Shown: one piece after another, positions 16,126-24,622 of the stretch
Numbering within the stretch: the first letter of the stretch is position 1
Layout of the letters: the number at the start of each line of letters is the position of its first letter
Source of the DNA: Hyphomicrobiales bacterium
Lineage (GTDB): Bacteria > Pseudomonadota > Alphaproteobacteria > Rhizobiales > CAJQND01
DNA: 41,110 nt
NCBI GenBank assembly: GCA_028285595.1
Contig: JANQOW010000013.1
Location: 1 to 41,110 of the forward strand
Direction: 5' to 3'
The notes under the pieces: generated by a model
The model's database searches: none
What the model was told of the DNA's origin: nothing
What the model saw: the letters and a program-made list of their open reading frames with translations, nothing else
Translations under genes and position numbers: made by a program

Positions 16126-17103
16126 TCAGCCCACTACGGGCGTCTCGCCGCCGAGCACCATAGCGAAGCGTTCTGCGTCAATATTGCCACCGCTCAGGAT
16201 CACACCGACGCGTTTGCCGGCCATCTGTTCGCGCTCCTGCAACAGCGCAGCCAGAGCACCGGCGCCAGCACCTTCCGCGATGTTGTGAGTCGCCCGGAAC
16301 AAGAGCCGCATGGCTTCGGCGATCGTGTCCTCGCGGACCTCAACCACGCGCTCCACGCCTTCGTTTATGGCCTCAACCGCGACCGGATGGGGCTCACGCA
16401 CCGCCATGCCTTCGGCAAAACTGTCCGCCGCATTGGTGCCCACGGGCTTACCCGCCTCAAATGACAGGCGGTAGGCATTAGCGCGTTCTGAGACCACGCC
16501 GATCACTTGGGTCTTGAGCCCCAGGAGGTCGCGCGCGGCCATCGTTCCGCAAATACCTGAGCCCAGCCCGATGGGCACATAAACCGCATCCAACTCTCCG
16601 GCCGCCTGGAAGAGCTCCTGGGCATAGGTGCTGACCCCTTGCACCAAATCTTCCTGAAACGAGGCCACCATATCGAGACCTCGTTCTTCGGCGATGCGCT
16701 CAGCTGCGGCTTTGGAGGCGATGAAGTCATGCCCGGTTTCGATCAACTCAGTGCCAAGCGCACGCATGGCCGCGTTCTTTTCCTTGGAGTTGTTCTCCGG
16801 CACCACCACCACAGACGGAACGCCCTCGCGCTTGGCCGCATAAGGGATGGACTGGCCATGATTGCCGGTTGAGGCGGTGATCACGCCATTGGTCTTCCCG
16901 TGCGCCACGCGCCGGCGCATATGGACCAGACCGCCCCGCACCTTGAACGCACCGAGTGGGGTATGGTTCTCGTGCTTCACCCAAACCTCACACCCCAGCT
17001 CGGCTGCAAGCACGGGCCAGGCATGCTGCAAGGTGGGCTGGAGCGCTTCATAGACAATGTCCCGAGCGTCTTCGTAGGCTTGTTTGGTTCCGAATTTGAG
17101 CAT
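16126..17103 (-). CDS. PLP-dependent threonine/serine dehydratase family protein
   Basis: This 325-residue fold-type II PLP enzyme probably deaminates a hydroxy-amino acid such as threonine, serine or 3-hydroxyaspartate. Lys54 in HTPLGAFKVRGG is the Schiff-base lysine. VITASTGNHGQSIPYAAK binds the substrate carboxylate, GLGSGICG the cofactor phosphate, and ILSGGNID near the C-terminus contacts the PLP ring. There is no C-terminal ACT regulatory domain, so it is closer to catabolic than to biosynthetic, isoleucine-inhibited dehydratases. The ATG at 17103 follows GAGAGGTGCCAG. Family membership is firm, but the exact substrate cannot be told. Confidence 0.88.
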   Translation of the reverse strand: MLKFGTKQAYEDARDIVYEALQPTLQHAWPVLAAELGCEVWVKHENHTPLGAFKVRGGLVHMRRRVAHGKTNGVITASTGNHGQSIPYAAKREGVPSVVVVPENNSKEKNAAMRALGTELIETGHDFIASKAAAERIAEERGLDMVASFQEDLVQGVSTYAQELFQAAGELDAVYVPIGLGSGICGTMAARDLLGLKTQVIGVVSERANAYRLSFEAGKPVGTNAADSFAEGMAVREPHPVAVEAINEGVERVVEVREDTIAEAMRLLFRATHNIAEGAGAGALAALLQEREQMAGKRVGVILSGGNIDAERFAMVLGGETPVVG

Positions 17104-17436
17104 CTGGCACCTCTCGCGATCAGGCGGTGTCCTCCCCTACACGCCCGATGACACGATTACCACGGTTTAGTGACGCTGAGTTTATTGGTATGGGCACGAC
17201 CGTCTCCCTACATGACGGTCATGATCGAATTCCCAGCGCTAGCCCGGGGAGATTTGGTCGCCTGATCGTTCTGCCGAGTTGCCGCGACCTCCTTCCGCGC
17301 TTCTTGCCCCCCTCTATATGGTCAGGCCGGATCTCCCCGGGGTGAGCGGTGTTTAAATTTTCTCTCTCCCGGCTTGACAAGCCCACCTCAAACCCCGATG
17401 TCTCGCGCCAACTTCGAGACATCAGGGTTTTCTTTC
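17104..17436. other. Intergenic region upstream of fabD
   Basis: These 333 bases separate the divergent dehydratase and fabD genes. I see no convincing coding sequence. They hold an 11-bp inverted repeat with a 77-base separation (CCCGGGGAGAT at 17243-17253 and its complement at 17331-17341), a consensus -35 element TTGACA at 17374, and the dyad at 17397-17423 described separately. Confidence 0.6.
17374..17423 (+). promoter_or_regulatory. fabD promoter with a perfect dyad over the -10/start region
   Basis: TTGACA (17374-17379) is a consensus -35. A 17-bp spacer leads to a weak -10 (GATGTC, 17397-17402) that is also the first part of a perfect 9-bp inverted repeat, GATGTCTCG (17397-17405) and CGAGACATC (17415-17423), spaced by nine bases. 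The dyad ends 13 bases before the fabD ATG and is followed by AGGGTTTTCTTT. It could be a repressor operator or a leader hairpin controlling fatty acid synthesis. Confidence 0.5.
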
Positions 17437-18372
17437 ATGACATCGGCGTTCACGTTTCCCGGACAAGGCAGCCAGGCTGTCGGCATGGGCCGGGCCTTGG
17501 CAGACAACTTTCCGCAAGCACAGGCGGTTTTTGATGAGGTGGACGAGGCGCTGTCTCAAAAGCTCTCGACGATCATGTGGGAAGGCCCCGACGACGCGAT
17601 CACGCTGACCGAAAACGCCCAACCCGCTCTCATGGCGGTGTCCATGGCCGTTGTGCGGGTTCTGGAAGCCGAAAAGGGCCTCGATCTGGCGGCCCAGGCA
17701 AAGTTCGTTGCCGGCCACTCCTTGGGTGAATACTCCGCCCTGGCCGCAGCCGGGGTCTTTTCCCTGGCCGATACGGCGCGGCTCCTGAAGACCCGCGGCC
17801 AGGCCATGCAGCAGGCCGTGCCCGTGGGTGAAGGCGCTATGGCGGCCCTTCTCGGTCTTGATTTTGCCGACGCCGATTCTGTCGCCAAGGCCGCTGCGCA
17901 AGATGAAGTGTGTCAGGCCGCCAATGACAACGCGCCGGGCCAAGTGGTGGTCTCAGGCAGCAAGGCCGCCGTGGAGCGCGCTGTGGAACTCGCAAAAGAG
18001 AAAGGTGCCCGCCGTGCCATGTTGCTTCCGGTCAGCGCACCCTTCCATTGCGCGCTCATGCAACCGGCCGCAGATGTGATGGCCGGCGCTTTGGCCGAGG
18101 TCACCATGCAAGCTCCCGTCGTACCTGTTATGGCGAACGTGAGCGCGTCCCCCCTCAGCGATCCAGATGAGATCCGCCAGAGCCTGGTGCAGCAAGTCAC
18201 CGGCATGGTGCGCTGGCGCGAGTGTGTTGAGGCTATGGCGGCTCAAGGGGTCACCACGCTCTATGAGCTGGGCGCCGGAAAGGTGTTGAGCGGGCTCGCC
18301 AAGCGCATTGACCGCGAGCTTGCCGCCAGTGCACTGGGCACGCCAGAAGACATTGCCGCCTTCGGGGGCTAA
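17437..18372 (+). CDS. fabD: Malonyl-CoA:ACP transacylase FabD
   Basis: This 311-residue cytoplasmic enzyme loads malonate from CoA onto acyl carrier protein, supplying the extender for fatty acid synthesis. The N-terminal signature is AFTFPGQGSQAVGMG. The nucleophile Ser95 sits in VAGHSLGEYSALAAAG, and the catalytic His in VSAPFHCALM. Length matches the family. ATG 17437 is chosen because homologues begin just before FTFPGQGSQ; the longer frame to TTG 17374 would run through the promoter and dyad. The gene is followed 25 bases later by fabG, so they form an operon. Confidence 0.95.
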   Translation: MTSAFTFPGQGSQAVGMGRALADNFPQAQAVFDEVDEALSQKLSTIMWEGPDDAITLTENAQPALMAVSMAVVRVLEAEKGLDLAAQAKFVAGHSLGEYSALAAAGVFSLADTARLLKTRGQAMQQAVPVGEGAMAALLGLDFADADSVAKAAAQDEVCQAANDNAPGQVVVSGSKAAVERAVELAKEKGARRAMLLPVSAPFHCALMQPAADVMAGALAEVTMQAPVVPVMANVSASPLSDPDEIRQSLVQQVTGMVRWRECVEAMAAQGVTTLYELGAGKVLSGLAKRIDRELAASALGTPEDIAAFGG

Positions 18373-18397
18373 CACTTAAGATCGGGAGGTTCAGTCC

Positions 18398-19135
18398 ATG
18401 TTCAATCTAGATGGCAAATGCGCCCTTGTGACCGGCGCCACCGGCGGCATCGGCGCCAGCATTGCCAAGGCGCTGCACGGTGCAGGCGCAACAGTTGGGA
18501 TATCAGGCACCCGCGAGGCCGTGCTGGCCGAACTGGCGGCAGAGCTCGGTGACCGGGTTCACGTTCTGCCCTGCAACCTGGCCGACGAAGAGGCTGTCGC
18601 TGCGCTGATTCCCACCGCTGAAGAGGCCATGGGCGGCGTCGACATCTTGGTGAACAATGCCGGCATCACGCGCGATGGCCTTGCCATGCGGATGAAAGAC
18701 GAAGACTGGGATGAGGTGCTGAAGGTCAACCTCAACTCCTCGTTCAGACTTGCCCGGGCCAGCCTGCGCGGAATGATGAAGAAGCGTCACGGGCGGATCA
18801 TCTCCATCACGTCGGTTGTGGGCACAATGGGCAATCCGGGCCAGGCCAATTACGCTGCCTCCAAAGCCGGCACCGTAGGCATGTCCAAGGCACTCGCCCA
18901 GGAAGTTGCGAGCCGCGGCGTCACCGTCAACTGCGTGGCCCCGGGCTTCATCGAAACCCCCATGACCGATGCCTTGAACGACAAACAACGCGAGACCATA
19001 TTGACCACGATCCCCACGGGCAGGCTGGGTCACGGTGATGAAGTTGCGTCCGCTGTGCTGTTTTTGGCCAGCGACGAAGCGGCCTACATCACGGGCCAGA
19101 CCCTGCACGTGAACGGTGGAATGGCAATGATCTGA
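18398..19135 (+). CDS. fabG: 3-oxoacyl-ACP reductase FabG
   Basis: This 245-residue short-chain dehydrogenase reduces 3-oxoacyl-ACP with NADPH in fatty acid elongation. The nucleotide-binding motif is VTGATGGIGAS (11-21), with NNAG at 86-89. The catalytic residues are Ser139, Tyr152 and Lys156 in ITSVVGTMGNPGQANYAASK, and the C-terminal stretch YITGQTLHVNGGMAMI is typical of FabG. The ATG at 18398 follows GGGAGGTTCAGTCC. It lies between fabD and acpP, which separates it from the many other short-chain dehydrogenases and supports the FabG call. Confidence 0.95.
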   Translation: MFNLDGKCALVTGATGGIGASIAKALHGAGATVGISGTREAVLAELAAELGDRVHVLPCNLADEEAVAALIPTAEEAMGGVDILVNNAGITRDGLAMRMKDEDWDEVLKVNLNSSFRLARASLRGMMKKRHGRIISITSVVGTMGNPGQANYAASKAGTVGMSKALAQEVASRGVTVNCVAPGFIETPMTDALNDKQRETILTTIPTGRLGHGDEVASAVLFLASDEAAYITGQTLHVNGGMAMI

Positions 19136-19436
19136 GAAAGGGCCAGGTTTAGGACACTAAACCGCTGACAAAAGGGCGAATTCTGCGGAATTGCGGCGCA
19201 AACAGTCATGCGGCTGTACAGCAACACGTGGCACTTGGATTTCTTACGGGAATTGTGGTAAGCACCCAGCGGAATTCTGGTATCCGGGTCGCGATTCTAT
19301 TGTCCCAAAAGGTGCGCGCTGGTCACGTGGCGGAAGTACCGCTACGCAGGACCTTGGTTCCCGGCCCAGCACAAGGCCACGCATCCTGCCCGATGGGGGG
19401 TAGATGCTTCACGATTAAATATTGAGGACTGAACTG
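19136..19436. other. Intergenic region between fabG and acpP
   Basis: These 301 bases contain no open frame that looks like a gene. They probably hold a separate acpP promoter, as acpP is usually expressed far above its neighbours, but I cannot point to a clear -35/-10 pair. GAATTC occurs twice in similar context (about 19178 and 19272). GAGGACT just before 19437 is the acpP ribosome binding site. Confidence 0.5.
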
Positions 19437-19673
19437 ATGAGTGATGTTTTAGAGCGGGTGTCGAAGATCGTCGTAGAGCATCTTGGCGTCGACAAAGATA
19501 AAGTAACCGAAGGCGCAAGCTTCATCGACGATTTGGGCGCAGACAGCCTGGATACGGTTGAGCTTGTGATGGCCTTTGAAGAAGAGTTCAGCATCGAGAT
19601 CCCGGACGATGCTGCTGAGAACATCCAGACTGTAGGCGATGCCTGCAAGTTCATTGCAGAAAACTCTGCCTAA
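19437..19673 (+). CDS. acpP: Acyl carrier protein AcpP
   Basis: This 78-residue acidic protein carries growing acyl chains during fatty acid synthesis. Ser37 in [20 protein letters not shown] is the site for the 4'-phosphopantetheine arm, and the sequence and size are those of a classic AcpP. The ATG at 19437 follows TGAGGACTGAACTG; an in-frame codon at 19422 lies before the ribosome binding site and is rejected. It is separated from fabG by 301 bases and from fabF by 123 bases containing a hairpin. Confidence 0.97.
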   Translation: MSDVLERVSKIVVEHLGVDKDKVTEGASFIDDLGADSLDTVELVMAFEEEFSIEIPDDAAENIQTVGDACKFIAENSA

Positions 19674-19682
19674 AAAGGCGGG

Positions 19683-19706
19683 CAGCGGTGGGACCTCTCA
19701 CCGCTG
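19683..19706 (+). terminator. Hairpin between acpP and fabF, probable attenuator
   Basis: CAGCGGTG (19683-19690) pairs perfectly with CACCGCTG (19699-19706) around an eight-base loop, ten bases after the acpP stop. No T-run follows, so it is more likely to stabilise acpP mRNA or lower read-through to fabF than to stop transcription fully. Confidence 0.55.
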
Positions 19707-19796
19707 AGCAAACGGCTCCGATGGCGGGGCGTGGCTAGCCCGCGTGCCGCCATTGTCATATGGTGGATCTGAACAACAAATACCAAGGACGTGGAA

Positions 19797-21062
19797 ATGC
19801 GTAGGGTCGTGATCACGGGGCTCGGCATGGTCTCCCCGCTTGCCGATGGGGTAGAAGCCAGTTGGTCCCGCTTGCTGGAAGGCCAATCAGGTGCCGGCGA
19901 GATGCAAGGGTTTAAGACCGATGACTTGGCATGCCGAGTGGCCTGCCATGTGCCGCGCGGCGACGGCTCCAACGGAACATTCAATCCCGACCGGGCGATG
20001 GAGCCCAAAGAGCAGCGCAAAGTGGATGATTTCATCCTCTATGGCATGGCGGCCGCCATTGAAGCGGTCGAAGATGCCGGCTGGTCTCCCGACGGGTACG
20101 AAGACCAGTGTCGCACGGGCGTTCTAATCGGCTCCGGCATCGGCGGTCTGGACGGTATTGCCAGCACCGCACTCCTGTTGGAGGAGAAGGGTCCGCGCCG
20201 CGTCAGCCCGTTCTTTATTCCAGGCCGACTGATCAATCTGGTCTCAGGCTATGTGTCGATCCGCTATGGCTTCAAAGGACCCAACCATGCAGTGGTGACC
20301 GCATGCTCCACCGGCGCCCATGCGATTGGAGATGCCTCGCGGCTTATTGCACTGGGGGACGCAGACGTGATGGTCGCAGGAGGCGCTGAAGCTGCGGTCT
20401 GCCGCATTGGGATCGCCGGCTTTATCGCCTGCAAGGCGCTCTCCACCCACTTTAACGACACCCCTGAGAAAGCCTCACGTCCTTACGATCAGGATCGGGA
20501 CGGCTTTGTGATGGGCGATGGCGCCGGCGTTGTTGTTCTGGAAGAGCTGGAGCACGCCAAAGCGCGCGGCGCAAAGATCTATGCCGAAGTTGTGGGGTAC
20601 GGCCTGTCCGGTGATGCCTATCACATCACCGCCCCGGCGTCCGACGGGGACGGCGGCTACCGCTCCATGAAGGCCGCGATCGAGCGCGCCGGCATCGCGC
20701 CGAATGAGCTTGATTACGTGAATGCCCATGGAACCTCCACACCCTTGGGCGATGAGATTGAACTGGGTGCCGTTGAGCGCCTCTACGGCGACAATGGCAA
20801 GGGCCTGACCATGTCCTCAACCAAATCGGCCATCGGCCATTTGCTCGGCGCTGCCGGGGCTGTGGAGGCGATTTTCTCCACCTTGGCCATTCGCGACAAC
20901 GTGGCTCCGCCGACGCTGAACTTGGACAATCCTTCGGTTGAGACCGGCATTGACCTAGTGCCGCACCAGGCAAAAGAAAAGCCAATCAACACAGTTCTGT
21001 CCAATTCATTTGGTTTTGGTGGCACAAATGCATCGCTGGTTCTCAAACGGTTCGCCGATTGA
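19797..21062 (+). CDS. fabF: 3-oxoacyl-ACP synthase II FabF
   Basis: This 421-residue condensing enzyme elongates acyl-ACP with malonyl-ACP. The thiolase fold starts RRVVITGLGMVSPLADG. The nucleophile is Cys170 in AVVTACSTGAHAIGDAS. The two catalytic His residues lie in VNAHGTSTPLGDEIE and KSAIGHLLGAAGAVE. The C-terminal SNSFGFGGTNASLVLKRF is typical. ATG 19797 is preferred to the in-frame GTG six bases upstream because CAAGGACGTGGAA gives better ribosome-binding spacing. It follows acpP in the usual order and is followed 28 bases later by mltG. Confidence 0.96.
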   Translation: MRRVVITGLGMVSPLADGVEASWSRLLEGQSGAGEMQGFKTDDLACRVACHVPRGDGSNGTFNPDRAMEPKEQRKVDDFILYGMAAAIEAVEDAGWSPDGYEDQCRTGVLIGSGIGGLDGIASTALLLEEKGPRRVSPFFIPGRLINLVSGYVSIRYGFKGPNHAVVTACSTGAHAIGDASRLIALGDADVMVAGGAEAAVCRIGIAGFIACKALSTHFNDTPEKASRPYDQDRDGFVMGDGAGVVVLEELEHAKARGAKIYAEVVGYGLSGDAYHITAPASDGDGGYRSMKAAIERAGIAPNELDYVNAHGTSTPLGDEIELGAVERLYGDNGKGLTMSSTKSAIGHLLGAAGAVEAIFSTLAIRDNVAPPTLNLDNPSVETGIDLVPHQAKEKPINTVLSNSFGFGGTNASLVLKRFAD

Positions 21063-21090
21063 GGACCGCCAAGCAGGCGGAGTGCATTAG

Positions 21091-22491
21091 GTGAAACGCG
21101 GTCGAACCATCCCAGATCCTGCGCGGCCTCAGCGTCGCGACCGCTCCTTGCGGGTGCCGGCCCGAGACGCCACACCCCCTGGCGGGTTTGACGATGGTCC
21201 GCCGCCGAAGAAACGGCGCAAGCGCCCTGTCCTGCTCCGCGTGCTCAATCTTTTCATGTTCTTTGTGTTTTTGGGTGTCGCCGGATTTGTGGCGCTGCAC
21301 TGGAGCACGCAGCAGTTCACCGTGGCTGGCCCCTTAAAAGAGGCCAAGGATATTGCGATCAAACGGGGATCGGGGACGAGCGCGATCGCCAAGACGCTCT
21401 ATGCGGAAGGCGTCATCTCCAATGAGCTGGTGTTTCAGGCCGGCGTCCTGGCAAAGCAGGCCCAGAGCAAACTCAAGGCTGGGGAGTACCGCTTTGAGCC
21501 CGGCGCGAGCATGGCTCAAGTACTGGACAAATTGGTGCGCGGTGACGTGGTCACCTATCAGATCACAATCCCAGAAGGTCTCACGAGCCAGCAGATCGTC
21601 GGCCGTTTAATGGCCAAATCAGATCTTACCGGCGAGATCTTGGACATTCCCGCAGAAGGCAGCTTGTTGCCGCAAACCTATCGCTTCAGCCGTGGCGAAG
21701 ACCGCAATCAGGTGCTGGAACGCATGCGGGCGGCGCAGAAGAAAATCGTCGAGAAGCTCTGGGAAACCCGGGCATCAGACCTTCCGATAAAGACGCCCGG
21801 CGAGGCGCTGATACTTGCTTCAATTGTTGAGAAAGAGACCGGTGTTGCCGAAGAACGCCGGCGGGTCGCTTCGGTCTTTGTGAACCGCCTGCGTAAGGGC
21901 ATGCGGCTGCAGTCAGATCCCACCATCATCTATGGGTTGGTCGGCGGACAAGGAAAACTGGGACGGCCCATTCTGCGCAGCGAGATCGACAAGAAAACAC
22001 CCTACAATACCTACCAGATCAACGGGCTTCCCCCGACGCCGATCGCCAACCCCGGCGAAGCGGCGATTGCTGCGGTATTGGATCCTCTTGAGACCGCCGA
22101 CCTCTACTTCGTGGCTGATGGCACCGGTGGCCACGCCTTCTCCAAAACGCTGGCAGAGCACAATCAGAAGGTCAGGGTGTGGCGCAAGATTGCCGCAAAA
22201 CGGCGCGAGGAAGCCAAGCAGCAGGCCGAAGCGTCACAAAGCGCCGAAGCGTCCATAGAACCTGCCGCAGCGGCCGCGCCCACCACCAAGATCAAATCCG
22301 AACCGCTGGCCCCCACGCCCACTCCGGATGAAGAGCAAACCGCTTCCGCAAACGACGAGACGGTGGCCACCCTCACCCAGTCCGTTCCGGACCTCAAACC
22401 CAGCACCGACGGTGAGCCCGCAAAGGCGCAAAACGCCTACTCAGCCGGCGGTCTGCCGCTCCCGCGCCCGAAACCGCAACGCTCTCCATAG
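21091..22491 (+). CDS. mltG: Endolytic murein transglycosylase MltG (YceG family)
   Basis: This 466-residue, inner-membrane-anchored enzyme cuts nascent peptidoglycan strands and helps set glycan length. A basic N-terminal tail with KKRRKRP leads into one membrane helix (~53-72, VLNLFMFFVFLGVAGFVALH region). A LysM-like region comes next (AIKRGSGTSAIAKTLYAEGV), then the catalytic domain: EGSLLPQTYRFSRGED and ASIVEKETGVAEERRRVASV, whose VEKETG holds the catalytic Glu, and GLPPTPIANPGEAAI. The last ~110 residues are rich in Ala, Glu and Pro and probably disordered. The start is GTG 21091 after AGGCGGAG. Linkage to fabF is common in alphaproteobacteria. Confidence 0.94.
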   Translation: MKRGRTIPDPARPQRRDRSLRVPARDATPPGGFDDGPPPKKRRKRPVLLRVLNLFMFFVFLGVAGFVALHWSTQQFTVAGPLKEAKDIAIKRGSGTSAIAKTLYAEGVISNELVFQAGVLAKQAQSKLKAGEYRFEPGASMAQVLDKLVRGDVVTYQITIPEGLTSQQIVGRLMAKSDLTGEILDIPAEGSLLPQTYRFSRGEDRNQVLERMRAAQKKIVEKLWETRASDLPIKTPGEALILASIVEKETGVAEERRRVASVFVNRLRKGMRLQSDPTIIYGLVGGQGKLGRPILRSEIDKKTPYNTYQINGLPPTPIANPGEAAIAAVLDPLETADLYFVADGTGGHAFSKTLAEHNQKVRVWRKIAAKRREEAKQQAEASQSAEASIEPAAAAAPTTKIKSEPLAPTPTPDEEQTASANDETVATLTQSVPDLKPSTDGEPAKAQNAYSAGGLPLPRPKPQRSP

Positions 22492-22835
22492 CCAAGTGAA
22501 CCCCGCAGAATACGTGGGAATGCCTTGACGCTGGACCTCTACCTGACGGCGCATTCGACAATTGAATCCCCGCAAGACTTACAATTTTCTGCCTGTTTCT
22601 GCTTCGTTTTCGGCTTAGGGCTTGAAAGAACCCGTCATCTGGTATACCACATGCCATAGCCGTTGTTGTCGGTCCTGACCAGGCTGAAGAGGGAATATTA
22701 ACAATACCAATCCTCTTCCGATTGTGGGTAAGGTGGTTGAGCGGGGTTGCATTGCTCCGTTCAAAACGAAGCCGGGCATCGGCGGCAGATAGTCGGAACT
22801 TTTGTGCCCGCAAGATTTGGGAGGATAATCAAATC
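22492..22835. other. Regulatory region upstream of tctC
   Basis: These 344 bases separate mltG from the transporter operon. I see no gene in them. A possible -35 TTGAAA lies at 22622, and the palindrome TGGTATACCA at 22640-22649, described separately, overlaps the expected -10 position. A strong ribosome binding site, GGGAGGATAA, precedes the tctC ATG. Confidence 0.55.
22637..22649. promoter_or_regulatory. Candidate GntR operator upstream of tctCBA
   Basis: ATCTGGTATACCA contains the perfect ten-base palindrome TGGTATACCA (22640-22649). The same 13 bases occur at 32892-32904 over the promoter of the gntR-oxc-frc operon. The palindrome sits 13 bases after a possible -35, TTGAAA (22622-22627), so a bound repressor would block the promoter. 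The identity of the two sites suggests that the oxalate-cluster GntR protein also controls this transporter. Confidence 0.6.
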
Positions 22836-23843
22836 ATGAAATTGCTTGGCAAATTACTCGCAGGGGCGGCGTTGAGCGTTGCTCTGAGCGTAACCGCGAT
22901 CGGAGGGATGATTGAGCGCGCCGAAGCCGCATGGTCGCCCAAGAAACCGGTTGAATTCATCATCATGGCTGGCACGGGCGGCGGCGCCGACCAGATTGCC
23001 AGACTGCTGCAGGGTTTGATTGAGAAGAAGAAACTGTCCCCGCGGCCGTTTATTCCGATCAACAAGCCGGGTGGCTCAGGTGCGGAAGCCCTGCGCTATC
23101 TGAAAGACAAGGCCGGCGATGACCACACCGTCCTGGTCACCTTGAACTCTTTCTACACCACGCCGATCATTCAAAAAGATCTCGGCGTTGATATCTCCAC
23201 CTTTACGCCGATCGGGCGCATGGCGCTGGACACCTTCCTGCTCTGGGTAAACACCGATCGCAAAGACATCACCAGCCTGGAAAGCTATGTCTCGGCCGTG
23301 AAATCTGCCGGAAACGCCTGGAAAGTTGGTGGCACCGGTTCCGGTCAAGAAGACTCCATTCTGACCGCCATGATGGAGAAAGAGTTTGGCTACAAAGTCA
23401 CCTACATCCCCTTCCCGGGCGGTGGCACCGTGGCCAAGAACCTGGTTGGTAATCATATCGATTCAACAGTGAACAACCCGGCAGAGCAAAACGAGTTTAT
23501 GCGGGCCGGCAAATCCAAGCCTTTGGTTCAGTTCACACCGGAGCGCATGGCGGCTTATCCTGATGTTCCGACCGCAAAGGAACTGGGGCACGACATCGTT
23601 TACTTCATGCAACGTTCGGTAAACGGCCCTCCCGGAATGTCCAAGGAAGCTCAAGATTGGTACATCAATCTCTTCAAGACACTGTTTGAGTCCGACGAGT
23701 GGCAGAAGTTCTGCAAGGAAGACGGCCTGACCTGCGAGGAGTGGGTTGCGGGTGCTGACCTGGCCAAGTTCCACGAAGAGCAAGGCCGCCGTCACCAAGA
23801 GCTCATCGAATCGGTGGGCGCAGCTGCGATCACCGGCGAGTAA
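22836..23843 (+). CDS. tctC: TTT transporter solute-binding protein (TctC/Bug family)
   Basis: This 335-residue periplasmic binding protein of a tripartite tricarboxylate transporter captures a carboxylic acid. The N-terminal ~33 residues form a signal peptide (MKLLGKLLAGAALSVALSVT) with likely cleavage at AEA-AW. Family motifs follow: KPVEFIIMAGTGGGADQIAR, INKPGGSGAEALRYL and VGGTGSGQEDSILTAMME. Such proteins bind citrate, malate, aspartate, nicotinate and other small acids, so sequence alone does not tell the ligand. The shared operator with the oxalate cluster makes oxalate a candidate. ATG 22836 follows GGGAGGATAATCAAATC and gives a proper signal peptide, unlike an upstream in-frame codon. 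A 10-bp-stem hairpin separates it from tctB. Confidence 0.9.
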   Translation: MKLLGKLLAGAALSVALSVTAIGGMIERAEAAWSPKKPVEFIIMAGTGGGADQIARLLQGLIEKKKLSPRPFIPINKPGGSGAEALRYLKDKAGDDHTVLVTLNSFYTTPIIQKDLGVDISTFTPIGRMALDTFLLWVNTDRKDITSLESYVSAVKSAGNAWKVGGTGSGQEDSILTAMMEKEFGYKVTYIPFPGGGTVAKNLVGNHIDSTVNNPAEQNEFMRAGKSKPLVQFTPERMAAYPDVPTAKELGHDIVYFMQRSVNGPPGMSKEAQDWYINLFKTLFESDEWQKFCKEDGLTCEEWVAGADLAKFHEEQGRRHQELIESVGAAAITGE

Positions 23844-23862
23844 TCGCACCACAGCACATGTC

Positions 23863-23896
23863 CTGCCGGGCAACCCTTCTCAGGGCTGCCCGGCAG
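23863..23896 (+). terminator. Hairpin between tctC and tctB, probable attenuator or stabiliser
   Basis: CTGCCGGGCA (23863-23872) pairs perfectly with TGCCCGGCAG (23887-23896), with a further inner CCC/GGG pairing. It starts 19 bases after the tctC stop and lacks a T-run. Like the hairpin after pstS, it probably favours expression of the binding protein over the membrane subunits. Confidence 0.6.
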
Positions 23897-24002
23897 TCAA
23901 TCCGACGCCGTAATTGAAGTATTCTGCGACCGAATAGGGGGTGGACTGGTCCAGGCCGTCTGCAGTTCGGGCGCACAGGTCTTAAAGAGGTGGGCAAAGA
24001 CC

Positions 24003-24617
24003 ATGACGGTTCGACAGGCTGAACTCCTAATGGCAATCGCGACGGTCCTGCTGTCGCTGGGCCTCATGTGGTCTTCGACCGATGGCCTCTCGATAAGCTG
24101 GGTGCCTAACAAAGGCCCCGGGTCCGGTTTCTGGCCATTCTGGCTGTCCATTGGCCTTCTCCTCGCTTCCCTGGCAACGCTTTACAGGTGGTTCAGAAGA
24201 GCCACGCCGGAATCGCGCTCCGAAGAGCCTTATATCTCCGGGCCCGCGCTGACGGTCGTGGGGGTCTCGGTTGCGGCGCTTTTGGGCCTCCTCATCGGGA
24301 TCCATCTGGTGGGGATGTACATTTCGCTCTTTGCCTTCATGCTGTTCTACGTGAAGGTCATCGGCCGGCACCCGTGGGGCATCACCGTTTGTCTGGTGGG
24401 CGGCACGCCTTTGTTCGTGTTTGGCATGTTTGAGTGGGCGCTCCAGATACCGCTGCCGAAGGCGATTACCGAGGAATGGTTCTATCCGGTGTTCGACATC
24501 ATGTACGGCACGAACCACTTCTGGGCCTACATGCTGGGCGCCGCAGTCATTGTGGCCGTCTCGGGGTGGTTGGCCCACAAGTTCATCGACCCGCAACCGG
24601 GCACTGAGGAGGGTTAA
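24003..24617 (+). CDS. tctB: TTT transporter small membrane subunit TctB
   Basis: This 204-residue membrane protein is the small subunit of the tripartite tricarboxylate transporter. It has about four membrane helices: ~7-25 (ELLMAIATVLLSLGLMWSS), ~43-62 (FWPFWLSIGLLLASLATLY), ~80-125 (a pair around LTVVGVSVAALLGLLIGIHL and YISLFAFMLFYVKVIG) and a C-terminal one (~175-193). The GPGSGFWPFWLSIG motif is typical of TctB. The ATG at 24003 follows GAGGTGGGCAAAGACC. The tctA gene starts five bases after its stop. Confidence 0.88.
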   Translation: MTVRQAELLMAIATVLLSLGLMWSSTDGLSISWVPNKGPGSGFWPFWLSIGLLLASLATLYRWFRRATPESRSEEPYISGPALTVVGVSVAALLGLLIGIHLVGMYISLFAFMLFYVKVIGRHPWGITVCLVGGTPLFVFGMFEWALQIPLPKAITEEWFYPVFDIMYGTNHFWAYMLGAAVIVAVSGWLAHKFIDPQPGTEEG

Positions 24618-24622
24618 GGGGC

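Noticed and set aside
17374-17436. An extended fabD start at TTG 17374
   Set aside because: This stretch carries the -35 element and the dyad, and FabD homologues begin at the residues after ATG 17437.
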